Shown: positions 25,489 to 32,945, numbered from the stretch's first letter. The stretch: 38,799 bases of DNA from Candidatus Methanocorpusculum faecipullorum (GCA_018883755.1 JAHLFR010000013.1:1-38799), one strand, 5' to 3'. Program-made: numbers and translations. Notes: generated from the letters alone by a model not told the origin.

Positions 25489-26640
25489 CTACCGTATCCC
25501 GCTAAACAGATCCTTTGCTTTTTCCATCCGCTCCACAACATGAACCCCGAACGGACACCGTTCCTCACAGCTTCCGCATGCGATACAGTCCTCAGCCGAT
25601 GCGGAAAGTGTTCTGTAATGATCCCGCACAGACTCTGGGACACCCTCCTGCATCACCGCAAGATCATAGAGTTTGTGCACCATTGCAACATCGATGCCGG
25701 ACGGGCACGGGGCACAGTGGCCGCAGTAGGTACACTGTCCAAAATAGGCATGATGAGGAGCACCTGCCAGTACGGTTGCGTAATCCCGCTCCTCCTCAGA
25801 TGCCGTCTCATATGCAACAGCCGCTTTCAGCTCCTCCGAAGTACCGCATCCTGCCATGATGCTTGCAACTGCGGGCCTGGTTAACGCATAGTGGATACAC
25901 TGAACCGGTGTGAGTGCCACGCCAAAGGGCGAGGTCTTCGGGGAAAAAAGCCGTCCGCCGCCAAAACCTTTCATCACGGTGAGAGCAACACCGCACTGCT
26001 CGCACAGCCGGTACAGTTCCTCGCGTTCCGGTGCAATGCCGCCGAGGGACTCATCGTAGGTCTCTGCAAAGTAGGTGTTGACGTCCTCGGTTGCAGGGAG
26101 AAGATCAAAGGCAGGATTGATGCTGAACAAAATCACCTCGATCTCGCCGGATTGTGCGGCCATCTTTGCAACAGCAGGATTGTGCGTACTCATCCCCAGA
26201 TGGCGGATAACACCTGCTTTTTTCAGACTGCGGGCGTAGGCAATAAACTCCCCTTCCATGACACTGCGGTAATCCGCCGCCTCATCCACGTAATGAATCA
26301 TACCGAGATCGATGTGATCGGTCTGCATCCGCACCAGCAGATCGTCAAAAGCCTCCCGGACCTTCTCCATATCCCGGCTGCGGACATACTGACCATCCTG
26401 CCAGGTTGAACCGAGATGTCCCTGAATGATCCAGTCCGCTCTCCTGCCGGATATCGCAGCACCGAGATTACTGCGGACGTTTGGTTCTGACATCCAGCAG
26501 TCCACAATGTTGATCCCGCAGTCAGCCGCAAGATCCACAACTGCTTTCACCTCATCTGCACTGCGTCCCTGCAGCCATTCTGCTCCAAGGCCTATCTCGC
26601 TTACCAAAAGGCCGGTTTTTCCAAGATGCCGATACCTCAT
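25489..26640 (-). CDS. aldo/keto reductase-like protein with two [4Fe-4S] motifs, tetrad incomplete
   Basis: 383 residues. TIM-barrel AKR scaffold (MRYRHLGKTGLLVSEIGLGA). D47 of the tetrad is kept (NIVDCWM) and His is present (MIHYVD, H116), but the expected Tyr position reads S/E and the Lys segment is IIQGHLG, with no lysine. C-terminal CTYCGHCAPC and CIACGSCEERC give two 4Fe-4S sites. Classical hydride transfer with tetrad Lys/Tyr is therefore doubtful; an electron-transfer or altered reaction is possible. Convergent with the HxlR gene. Confidence 0.87.
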   Translation of the reverse strand: MRYRHLGKTGLLVSEIGLGAEWLQGRSADEVKAVVDLAADCGINIVDCWMSEPNVRSNLGAAISGRRADWIIQGHLGSTWQDGQYVRSRDMEKVREAFDDLLVRMQTDHIDLGMIHYVDEAADYRSVMEGEFIAYARSLKKAGVIRHLGMSTHNPAVAKMAAQSGEIEVILFSINPAFDLLPATEDVNTYFAETYDESLGGIAPEREELYRLCEQCGVALTVMKGFGGGRLFSPKTSPFGVALTPVQCIHYALTRPAVASIMAGCGTSEELKAAVAYETASEEERDYATVLAGAPHHAYFGQCTYCGHCAPCPSGIDVAMVHKLYDLAVMQEGVPESVRDHYRTLSASAEDCIACGSCEERCPFGVHVVERMEKAKDLFSGIR

Positions 26641-26767
26641 ATTTTCTCACACAGGATCCGTTTGTTTGCTCACCTATACGTTTGCGGATACAGCTAATAT
26701 AGGATGCAGGAACAGAATGCTGCCCTCCCTACAGCACCTACATCATCTCTTCCCGTGGACCCGACGA

Positions 26768-26793
26768 CACTTTGGTCACAATTCATATATAAT
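26768..26793 (+). promoter_or_regulatory. promoter and operator shared with the duplicated module
   Basis: cacTTTGGTCAca followed directly by attcatatataat. The 11-mer CACTTTGGTCA is identical to the regulator promoters, and ATTCATATAT is identical to the plus-strand module promoters. Expected transcript start near 26810, short leader to ATG 26840. Confidence 0.6.
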
Positions 26794-26839
26794 GTTCCCG
26801 TCGATACTCAGATATCGGCTTACGGAGTGGAACAATCTC

Positions 26840-27238
26840 ATGGAAAGAAAAAGCATCCTCATACCTCTTGCGGTTGTCCTCATCCTTCTCAGCTGCTTTG
26901 TCGGTGGTCAGTATTTCTTTGCACACTCCAATTCAGCGATGATCGACAACTCATGGTACTTCTCAATACACCAGACCAACTATACCGATCAAAATCCTCC
27001 GCCCCAAGCTCTCCCTGTTGTACGCCTAACCGAAGAGGACTTTGCCAAACATCCAGTCCTCCATGATCTCTTTGAACAGCGGCAGCTGGTCCTGATCACT
27101 GATGATCCCTTTCTCATTATGCAGATCTCCGGACCGCATATCAGCCATGCAGAGGCAGAAGAACTGATAGCCGCCTACGATCTGGGATACATCGACTGGA
27201 ACGGCAGCTACTACTCACTCACACAAATATTCACGTGA
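26840..27238 (+). CDS. small membrane-anchored hypothetical protein
   Basis: 132 residues from ATG 26840. One N-terminal hydrophobic helix (about residues 7-27), then an exported domain with LTEEDFAKHPVLHDLFEQ, LVLITDDPFLIM and HAEAEELIAAYDLGYIDWNGSYY. No known family. GGAG at 26824-26827 gives a possible Shine-Dalgarno. A longer frame from 26426 runs through the antisense of the aldo/keto gene and is rejected. It shares promoter architecture with the duplicated regulator module, and its tail overlaps the next gene. Confidence 0.7.
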   Translation: MERKSILIPLAVVLILLSCFVGGQYFFAHSNSAMIDNSWYFSIHQTNYTDQNPPPQALPVVRLTEEDFAKHPVLHDLFEQRQLVLITDDPFLIMQISGPHISHAEAEELIAAYDLGYIDWNGSYYSLTQIFT

Positions 27239-27243
27239 TAACT

Positions 27244-27855
27244 ATGGACCAAACACAAACAGCCCGGCTCAGCGTCGTCTTTATCTCCCTCCTGTACTTC
27301 CCGTCGCTCATCGTACTCAGCTTGATGATCACACACCTTCAGCCGCTTTCAAATCCCGTACTTACCTGTCTCCTCTACGCAGTTACCCTCCTCTTCCTCC
27401 TCTTGCCTGCCGCCGGCTGCTGGATATACCGCGAAATCCGCAGTCTGCCCAGATATTACCTCCTCCTCAGCATCATTCCGATCATTATTTGTGCGACAGT
27501 TCTCTTCTTCACCCCCATACTTGGCAGCGGTATTTCCTCCATCTTCTCTGCAATCTATCTCTTAGTTATTTTCCTCAACCCGTTCATTCAGCTCCTCTAT
27601 CTTCCTGTATGGCTGACCATCCCTTCCACCACCCGCCCATACTACATCCCCCTCCTCCTTGCGATCATCTCCCCGGCATTGCAGATCCTCATCAACGTCC
27701 TGTGGGTCCTGGAGATCTTATCAGTCAGAGATGCAGTGCCCGTTCTTCTCTGCATCTCCTTTGTCGTAAGCATCCTTGCCGGAATCACTCTCCTCATCCT
27801 GGGAATAACCCACCCGGAAATTCCCACATCCTCCTCGTCAGGGAGCACATCTTAA
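27244..27855 (+). CDS. polytopic membrane protein of unknown function
   Basis: 203 residues from ATG 27244 (a GTG at 27235 overlapping the previous stop is an alternative). Four to six hydrophobic helices (LSVVFISLLYFPSLIVLSLM, then several Leu/Ile-rich segments), and a Ser/Thr-rich C-tail. No family recognised. Cotranscribed with the 26840 gene by overlap or close spacing. Confidence 0.65.
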   Translation: MDQTQTARLSVVFISLLYFPSLIVLSLMITHLQPLSNPVLTCLLYAVTLLFLLLPAAGCWIYREIRSLPRYYLLLSIIPIIICATVLFFTPILGSGISSIFSAIYLLVIFLNPFIQLLYLPVWLTIPSTTRPYYIPLLLAIISPALQILINVLWVLEILSVRDAVPVLLCISFVVSILAGITLLILGITHPEIPTSSSSGSTS

Positions 27856-27868
27856 TTGCTCATACGCA

Positions 27869-27880
27869 CCATTATAATAG
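27869..27880 (+). promoter_or_regulatory. mbh operon TATA box
   Basis: ccattataatag, a good archaeal TATA element, lies about 145 bases before mbhA. By usual spacing the start would be near 27898-27903, inside or just after the first hairpin of the leader. A weaker element (cttaattgc, about 27851) would allow an earlier start. Confidence 0.55.
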
Positions 27881-27881
27881 A

Positions 27882-27976
27882 TGCAGGTCCGGAGGTGACC
27901 CGCAACCGTTCTTCCGACGGGAAGAACCTGGCACGACCGATGGTGGCGTGCAATACCCTACTGCCGTAGGGAGGTG
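27882..27976 (+). ncRNA. hairpin-rich leader of the mbh operon, candidate cis-regulatory RNA
   Basis: Four successive hairpins can be drawn. H1: GGTC (27886-27889)/GACC (27897-27900), loop with GGAGGT. H2: GTTCTTCC (27908-27915)/GGAAGAAC (27920-27927), 8 bp perfect. H3: GCACGACC (27931-27938)/GGT...CGTGC (27942-27951), with a GG bulge. H4: CCCTAC (27956-27961)/GTAGGG (27966-27971), loop TGCC. H4 overlaps the Shine-Dalgarno GGGAGGTG at 27969-27976. An alternative long-range pairing joins TGCAGG (27882-27887) with CCTGGCA (27927-27933), and CGG in the H1 loop can pair with CCG at 27906-27908. This resembles a riboswitch with a translational expression platform; no class is confirmed. Confidence 0.5.
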
Positions 27977-27979
27977 TGT

Positions 27980-28027
27980 ATGAACAAACAGATGAACACA
28001 ACAACAGGGGGACTGCTCTGCCCATGA
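27980..28027 (+). CDS. 15-residue upstream ORF (leader peptide) coupled to mbhA
   Basis: ATG 27980 follows the strong Shine-Dalgarno GGGAGGTG (27969-27976) at close spacing and encodes MNKQMNTTTGGLLCP. Its stop overlaps the mbhA ATG as ATGA (28024-28027), the same coupling used between most genes of this operon. The Shine-Dalgarno is partly held in hairpin H4. Peptide production is not proven; the alternative GTG 27976, in frame with mbhA, lies too close to the Shine-Dalgarno. Confidence 0.45.
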   Translation: MNKQMNTTTGGLLCP

Positions 28028-28563
28028 AAAGCATCGTCCCGTTTATCTCAGCAACCGTTGCTGCATTTATCATTTATCTGGTATTATCCGTTGGAAGTGC
28101 CGGAGAAACCAACTCGATTCTTCTCTGGTCAGTACCCGAACTCATCATTGGACTAATCCTTTCGATTATTACCGGGCTGCTATGCCGCAAGCTCTGGCAG
28201 GGAAAACGCTACACCATGGCCAACCCTCTCCGCTGGCTTCTGCTTGCCGTCTATATCATTCCGTTTGTAATCGAACTGATTATTGCAAACCTGACAGTTT
28301 CGTGGAAGATCATCACCGGCAAAAACATCCGTCCGGGTATCGTCAAACTCACACCCGGCCTGAAAACGGATGCCGGAGCACTCCTGCTCTCGGCCTCCAT
28401 CACCTTCCAGCCCGGAACCGCAACCGTTGATATCAACGAAAAAACCCGCGAGATGTACATCCACTGTATCGATGTCGGCGAGGCACCGGTCAAGTGTATG
28501 GAGCCCGGCAAAATCTTTGCCAAGCTCGATCTCGTCAAATGGATCCGGAGGATTACCGAATGA
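28024..28563 (+). CDS. mbhA: Mbh hydrogenase subunit A (MrpE/MnhE-like)
   Basis: 179 residues from ATG 28024 (MKSIVPFISATVAAF). Two or three N-terminal helices, then the MnhE signature: NPLRWLLLAVYIIPFVIELIIAN, KIITGKNIRPGIVKL and TFQPGTATVD, and CIDVGEA near the C-terminus. MrpE-type subunits help assemble the Na+/H+ antiporter part. First gene of fourteen in the same order as the Pyrococcus furiosus mbh operon. It overlaps mbhB by 4 bases. Confidence 0.9.
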   Translation: MKSIVPFISATVAAFIIYLVLSVGSAGETNSILLWSVPELIIGLILSIITGLLCRKLWQGKRYTMANPLRWLLLAVYIIPFVIELIIANLTVSWKIITGKNIRPGIVKLTPGLKTDAGALLLSASITFQPGTATVDINEKTREMYIHCIDVGEAPVKCMEPGKIFAKLDLVKWIRRITE

Positions 28564-28820
28564 TTGACATCTTCATGATAGCCGCCATCATCTTCGTCCT
28601 CCTCATCTTTGCATGCGGAGTCCGGATGTGGCTTGGCCCGACCACCGCCGATCGGATGCTCGCACTTGATGTCATCAACGCTCTTGTTGTCATCATCATG
28701 ATCATCCTTTCCATCCGCTTTGAGCAGCCCGGCTTCATCGATGTTGCCATCGTGTATGCCCTGCTCTCCTTTGTCGGCACACTCTACGTCGCAAAACTCA
28801 TCAGAGGTGATCTCGAATGA
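28560..28820 (+). CDS. mbhB: Mbh subunit B (MrpF/MnhF-like)
   Basis: 86 residues, three helices. MrpF pattern: GPTTADRMLALDVINALVVIIM (starting near residue 33), with the conserved P-T-x-A-D-R-x-x-A-x-D. Small membrane subunit thought to form part of the Na+ path in Mrp. ATG 28560 overlaps mbhA; an earlier frame start is rejected. Confidence 0.92.
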   Translation: MIDIFMIAAIIFVLLIFACGVRMWLGPTTADRMLALDVINALVVIIMIILSIRFEQPGFIDVAIVYALLSFVGTLYVAKLIRGDLE

Positions 28821-29197
28821 TTGAAACAGCAATCATCATCCTTGTTGTGCTGTCGCTGTTCTTCAGTATCCTCGGCGTGATTGGTCTCTTCCGGTTCCCG
28901 GACTTCTACACCAGAATCCATGCCGCAGGACTCGTCGGAAGTTTCGGTGTACTGTTTGCCGGATTCGCCGTACTGCTGTATGCCTACACGCTCTGGGCCG
29001 CAGGAGAGGAAGCCTGGTTCAACTACGGAGCCCATGTTCTTCTGGCACTCGTCGTCGTGGTCGTAACCGCAACCACCTCAACCCATGCCATCGCCCGCAG
29101 TGCATACCGGAGCGGAAACACCCCGAAAGTACATGTAATCGACGCCCTCGAAGAGGACGAACCAAAGATGATGGCACAGGAGGCCGCACGCAAATGA
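28817..29197 (+). CDS. mbhC: Mbh subunit C (MrpG/MnhG-like)
   Basis: 126 residues. Three helices with the MrpG signature GVIGLFRFPDFYTRIHAAGLVGSFGV (from about residue 20), and TTSTHAIARSAYRSG following the third helix. The C-terminal 25 residues are a charged cytoplasmic tail. Overlaps both neighbours by 4 bases. Confidence 0.92.
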   Translation: MIETAIIILVVLSLFFSILGVIGLFRFPDFYTRIHAAGLVGSFGVLFAGFAVLLYAYTLWAAGEEAWFNYGAHVLLALVVVVVTATTSTHAIARSAYRSGNTPKVHVIDALEEDEPKMMAQEAARK

Positions 29198-29460
29198 TCG
29201 AGCTTTTCCCATCCTACTACTCGATACTGCACGTTCTCTTCCTTGCTGCCATGATCCTCTCGGCGGTCGCCGTCTTCTACTTAAAAGACCTCATCGCCGC
29301 AGCAATCGGATTTGCCGCGTTCAGCTTCCTTCTGGCGCTTGAGTTCTTCATCCTGCAGGCCCCTGATGTTGCAATAGCGGAGGCTGCAATCGGAGCCGGA
29401 ATCTCCACCGCCATTCTCATCATCGCCATCCGCGGAACAACCCGCGAGGAGAGTGAGTAA
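29194..29460 (+). CDS. mbhD: Mbh subunit D (DUF4040, MrpA C-terminal-like)
   Basis: 88 residues, three helices. DUF4040 signature FYLKDLIAAAIGFAAFSFLLALEF and APDVAIAEAAIGAGISTAIL, which corresponds to the C-terminal part of MrpA/MnhA. The Asp/Glu in these helices are candidates for ion coupling. 4-base overlap with mbhC. Confidence 0.9.
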   Translation: MIELFPSYYSILHVLFLAAMILSAVAVFYLKDLIAAAIGFAAFSFLLALEFFILQAPDVAIAEAAIGAGISTAILIIAIRGTTREESE

Positions 29461-29461
29461 G

Positions 29462-29737
29462 ATGGCACGTTGTTCCGTTCCCCCAAAGCTTGCGATCTTT
29501 TTGATCATTGCAGTCACCCTTATCCTGCTTCTGCCGGCGTTCGGCCTCACCTTCGGCCATCCGCTGGAGTCAAGCACCGATCAATACTATATCGACCACT
29601 CGCAGGAACAGACCGGTTCCAACAACGTTGTAACCGCAATCGTGTTCGACTTCCGCGGCTTTGACACGCTCGGAGAAGCAACCGTGCTGTTCATCGCCGT
29701 TCTTGGCGTTGCAATGTTTTTCAGGAGGAGACACTAA
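29462..29737 (+). CDS. mbhE: Mbh subunit E (MrpA C-terminal-like)
   Basis: 91 residues from ATG 29462 (a GTG at 29453 inside mbhD is an alternative). Two helices around a loop containing DHSQEQTGSNNVVTAIVFDFRGFDTLGEATVLF; the N-N-V-V-T-A-I-x-x-D-F-R-x-x-D-T-x-G-E motif is diagnostic for the end of MrpA. One-base gap after mbhD and 1-base overlap with mbhF. Confidence 0.9.
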   Translation: MARCSVPPKLAIFLIIAVTLILLLPAFGLTFGHPLESSTDQYYIDHSQEQTGSNNVVTAIVFDFRGFDTLGEATVLFIAVLGVAMFFRRRH

Positions 29738-30258
29738 TGGTTACCGGACTTATCGGACGGGCCGCAGGACGTCTGCTTGTTCCGTTCATCTTCATCTTCG
29801 GCTTCTACATCGTAGCACACGGTCACCTCTCGCCAGGAGGAGGATTCCAGGGCGGAGCAGTGATAGCCACCGGTGTAGCCCTTGTCCTCGTCTGCTACTA
29901 TTATAAGGAGTGCATGGAGCGGTTCATCGAGGCAAAAGACTTCAAGCTCATTGAGTCTGCAGGTCTTATCCTCTTCATCTGTACTGCACTTGCAGGACTC
30001 GTCCTTGCATCCTCGTTCTTCTTCAACTGGCTCAACGCAAGCGGCGGGCTCTTCGGCAATCCCGTTGAGTACGGCGTAAACGCAGGCGATCTCTTCACCG
30101 CAGGAATCATTCCGGTTCTGAACTTTGCTGTTGGAATCGAGGTCTTCGGCGGTCTGTCGGTTGTTCTGCTCTACATGTTTGCCGGTCTGAAAGAGACCAC
30201 CAAAGAAGAGGATGAAGCAGAACCGCAGAACTTTGCCCAGACGGAGGAGTTGCCATGA
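29737..30258 (+). CDS. mbhF: Mbh subunit F (MrpB/MnhB-like)
   Basis: 173 residues with four helices. MnhB signature IVAHGHLSPGGGFQGGAVIATG, and NFAVGIEVFGGLSVVLLYMF near the end. The C-terminus is acidic. GGAGGAGA before ATG 29737 is a strong Shine-Dalgarno. 4-base overlap with mbhG. Confidence 0.92.
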   Translation: MVTGLIGRAAGRLLVPFIFIFGFYIVAHGHLSPGGGFQGGAVIATGVALVLVCYYYKECMERFIEAKDFKLIESAGLILFICTALAGLVLASSFFFNWLNASGGLFGNPVEYGVNAGDLFTAGIIPVLNFAVGIEVFGGLSVVLLYMFAGLKETTKEEDEAEPQNFAQTEELP

Positions 30259-30602
30259 TCGCAAACCTTCCGTTCATTGCGGTCGCCCTTCTGATCGGCA
30301 TTGCCTTTGCCATGATCCTCCTGAAACGCAACATGATCAAGATGGTCATGGGACTTGGTATCCTTGAAGGAGCAGTCAACCTGTTCCTGGTCTCGCTCGG
30401 TTACCGTGAGGACGGTATTGCACCGATCTTTACCAGTGCTCCGGCCGACCCGACCATGGTTATGCCGACCGTTCAGGCACTGACCTTAACGAACATCGTT
30501 ATCGGCGTTGCAACAACGGCTCTGATGCTTGCTTTTGTGATGCTCATCTACAAGAAGTACGGTACCGTGAACGCCAATGAAATCAGGAGGCTCAAGGAAT
30601 GA
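30255..30602 (+). CDS. mbhG: Mbh subunit G (MrpC/MnhC, NuoK-like)
   Basis: 115 residues, three helices. NuoK/MnhC features: LLKRNMIKMVMGLGILEGAVNLFLV, with the conserved Glu of the second helix, and PTVQALTLTNIVIGVATTALMLAFV. It couples conformational change to proton or sodium movement in complex I relatives. Overlaps by 4 bases on both sides. Confidence 0.93.
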   Translation: MIANLPFIAVALLIGIAFAMILLKRNMIKMVMGLGILEGAVNLFLVSLGYREDGIAPIFTSAPADPTMVMPTVQALTLTNIVIGVATTALMLAFVMLIYKKYGTVNANEIRRLKE

Positions 30603-32176
30603 ACGCTGATGTTCTTCTTGCAAATCTTCCGGCACTGCTGATCGCAGTCCCGCTGTTTGGGGCATTCCTGACACCGGTCTTTGGACGATTCCTCCCGAAG
30701 ATCCGTGACGCATGGGTGATTCTTGCCTCCTTTGTCTCATCAGCGGTTGCACTGCTCCTTGCAGCACAGGTGTATGCACACGGTGCAGTCGTCTATGTCT
30801 TTGGAGCTGCTCCCGGAACCGGTGCAGTACCGGTTGACTCCGGCGGAATTCCCGTTCGCATTCTCTTCAACATCGACGGGTTTGGTGCCTTCATGCTCGT
30901 CTCCGCAGCGATCGTATCGTTTGCGGTGATCCTCTATCTCACCGTTTCCCAGAGCAAACGCAGCTCCCGTTCTGAGTTTTATGCCCTCTATCTCCTGCTT
31001 GTTGCAGGTATTTTCGGCATGGTCTCAACCGGAGACATGTTCAACTTCTTCGTCTTCCTTGAGATCAACTCGCTTGCTGCATCCGCGTTAATCGCCTATC
31101 ACAGAAACGGCGGCCTCGCAGCAGAAGGCGCACTGAAGTATTTAATCGTCAACACCGTTGGCGGTCTGATGATTCTGTTTGCGATCGGCCTGCTGTATGC
31201 GCAGTACAACTCGCTCAACATGGCGGTCATCGCCTGCAATCTGTCTCTAACCACACTGAACCTTCTTGCACTCATCCTCTTCATTGCAGGACTTGCAACC
31301 AAGGCGGGAGCAGTACCGTTCCACTTTGCAACGCCTGATGCCTACTCGGTTGCACCGTCCGGGGTAACTGCTCTGATGATCGTTGCAAGCCAGGCAGGTC
31401 TATACGGAATGTTCCGTATTCTGTTCTCGGTGTACGGCGGTGTCTTCACCTCTGCGACCGTCGGATGGATTGTCATCATCCTTGGTGTCCTCTCCATGTT
31501 CATCGGCGTTACCATGGCAATCCCGCAGAAAGACATCAAACGGCTACTGTCGTACCATGCGGTTTCGCAGACCGGTTACATGCTGCTTGGTGTCGGTGTT
31601 GCCCTTGCAGTGCTCGGCGACGTAACTCTTACCAATGCGTTCGGCCAGATGGCAATGGAAGGAGGTCTTTTCCATATCATTAACCACGCGATGTACAAGG
31701 GACTGTTGTTCCTTGCGGTTGGTGCGGTCATTTACCGTACGGGCGTCTGGAACTTAAACGAGATGGGAGGTCTCGGTCATAAGATGAAGTGGACGATGAT
31801 CTTCTTCCTGATAGGTGCTCTTGCAATTGCAGGTATCCCGCCGTTCAATGGATTTGCCTCAAAACTGATGATCTACGAGTCAACGTTTGCGTTCAATCCG
31901 GCAATTGCCATTATCGCAATGGTTGTGAGCATCCTCACGCTTGCCTCCTTCATGAAGGTGTTCCACTCGGTCTTCATGGGTCCGGAACTCCCCGAGTATG
32001 CGGGCGTGCGTGAGGTCCCGAAGCGGATGCTTGCCGGTATGGCAATTCTTGCCGTGTTTGTGATCATCTTCGGTATTGTCCCGGATCTTGTGGTTGATAC
32101 ACTGATTACACCTGCCGCAGATGCCCTGCTGCATCAGTGGCAGTATATTCTCTCGGTTCTTGGAGGCGGATTATGA
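30599..32176 (+). CDS. mbhH: Mbh subunit H (MrpD/MnhD, NuoN/L/M-like antiporter subunit)
   Basis: 525 residues, about fourteen helices. Proton-conducting antiporter family: the conserved helix MFNFFVFLEINSLAASALIAY contains the essential Glu, IAGLATKAGAVPFHFATPDAY the key Lys and His, and IPQKDIKRLLSYHAVSQTGYMLLG the helix 9-10 signature. Probably the main cation-pumping subunit. 4-base overlaps on both sides. Confidence 0.95.
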   Translation: MNADVLLANLPALLIAVPLFGAFLTPVFGRFLPKIRDAWVILASFVSSAVALLLAAQVYAHGAVVYVFGAAPGTGAVPVDSGGIPVRILFNIDGFGAFMLVSAAIVSFAVILYLTVSQSKRSSRSEFYALYLLLVAGIFGMVSTGDMFNFFVFLEINSLAASALIAYHRNGGLAAEGALKYLIVNTVGGLMILFAIGLLYAQYNSLNMAVIACNLSLTTLNLLALILFIAGLATKAGAVPFHFATPDAYSVAPSGVTALMIVASQAGLYGMFRILFSVYGGVFTSATVGWIVIILGVLSMFIGVTMAIPQKDIKRLLSYHAVSQTGYMLLGVGVALAVLGDVTLTNAFGQMAMEGGLFHIINHAMYKGLLFLAVGAVIYRTGVWNLNEMGGLGHKMKWTMIFFLIGALAIAGIPPFNGFASKLMIYESTFAFNPAIAIIAMVVSILTLASFMKVFHSVFMGPELPEYAGVREVPKRMLAGMAILAVFVIIFGIVPDLVVDTLITPAADALLHQWQYILSVLGGGL

Positions 32177-32511
32177 TTGGTACACTTGTGACAGGATTTG
32201 GGGTTTGGAACCCGCTGATCTGGATTGTCGTAATTGCGGTTGCGCTCCTCTTCTCCTGGCTGATCTGGAGATGCGGCGAGGTGGATTATGAAGAGGATGC
32301 TGAGACCACCGCCCCGTATCTGTCCGGAAACGCCGAACCGGAGAAAGGTGCGGTCCACATCCGTGCCGGCAACATGTACTGGGGATTTACCAAGGCACTG
32401 TCGGCCTACTATGACCGCCTGATTCCGCTGCACTCAGGAATTGTGAACGATTACGTCTCCTGGTTCCTGATCGGCGTTGTAATACTCTTTGTGGTGGTGA
32501 TCCTCGTATGA
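32173..32511 (+). CDS. mbhI: Mbh subunit I
   Basis: 112 residues from ATG 32173. Two helices flank a cytoplasmic segment (EDAETTAPYLSGN, and YWGFTKALSAYYDRLIPLHSGIVNDYVSWFL). In Pyrococcus Mbh this subunit bridges antiporter and hydrogenase modules and corresponds to the lateral helix of NuoL; that role is known from family structures. An earlier in-frame start inside mbhH is not needed. Confidence 0.82.
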   Translation: MIGTLVTGFGVWNPLIWIVVIAVALLFSWLIWRCGEVDYEEDAETTAPYLSGNAEPEKGAVHIRAGNMYWGFTKALSAYYDRLIPLHSGIVNDYVSWFLIGVVILFVVVILV

Positions 32512-32945
32512 AACTGACAACATCGCTGAACCGGTCCCTCTGGGTGTTCCACTTCAACAGCGGGTCGTGCAACGGCTGTGACATTGAGATTGTCGCAACC
32601 CTTACGCCCCGGTATGATCCGGAACGATTCGGGGTCAAACTTGTTGGCTCCCCGCGGCATGCGGATGTCCTGCTGGTAACCGGTCCAGTTACCAACCAGA
32701 TGGCCGACCGTCTGCGGAGGGTGTATGCCCAGATGCCTGGTCCCAAAGTGGTCATGGTGGTAGGTACCTGTGGTCAGTCGGGCGGTGTCTTTAGCACGTC
32801 CTATAACCTTGCAGGACCGGTTGATCAGATCATCCCGGTGGACGTCTATGTGCCCGGCTGTGCCCCGCGGCCGGAGGCTATCATCCAGGGTGTGGTGACC
32901 GCGATTGCAAAACTTGAAAGACTCGAAGGAGGTGCCAAACAATGA
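32508..32945 (+). CDS. mbhJ: Mbh subunit J, NiFe-hydrogenase small subunit (NuoB-like)
   Basis: 145 residues. Coordinates the proximal [4Fe-4S] through C21, C24 (SCNGCDIE), C88 (VGTCGQSGG) and C118 (VPGCAPRPE). It passes electrons between the large-subunit NiFe centre and the MbhN clusters. Lacks a signal peptide, as expected for cytoplasm-facing group 4 hydrogenases. Confidence 0.95.
   Translation: MKLTTSLNRSLWVFHFNSGSCNGCDIEIVATLTPRYDPERFGVKLVGSPRHADVLLVTGPVTNQMADRLRRVYAQMPGPKVVMVVGTCGQSGGVFSTSYNLAGPVDQIIPVDVYVPGCAPRPEAIIQGVVTAIAKLERLEGGAKQ

Noticed and set aside
26426-26839. Long N-terminal extension of the 26840 gene
   Set aside because: It runs antisense through the aldo/keto gene and across the shared promoter; the ATG at 26840 has a Shine-Dalgarno-like GGAG and starts a clean membrane helix.
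27976-28024. GTG 27976 as the mbhA start
   Set aside because: It lies one base after the GGGAGG core, too close for initiation, and adds a polar stretch (YEQTDEHNNRG) not expected before the first membrane helix.
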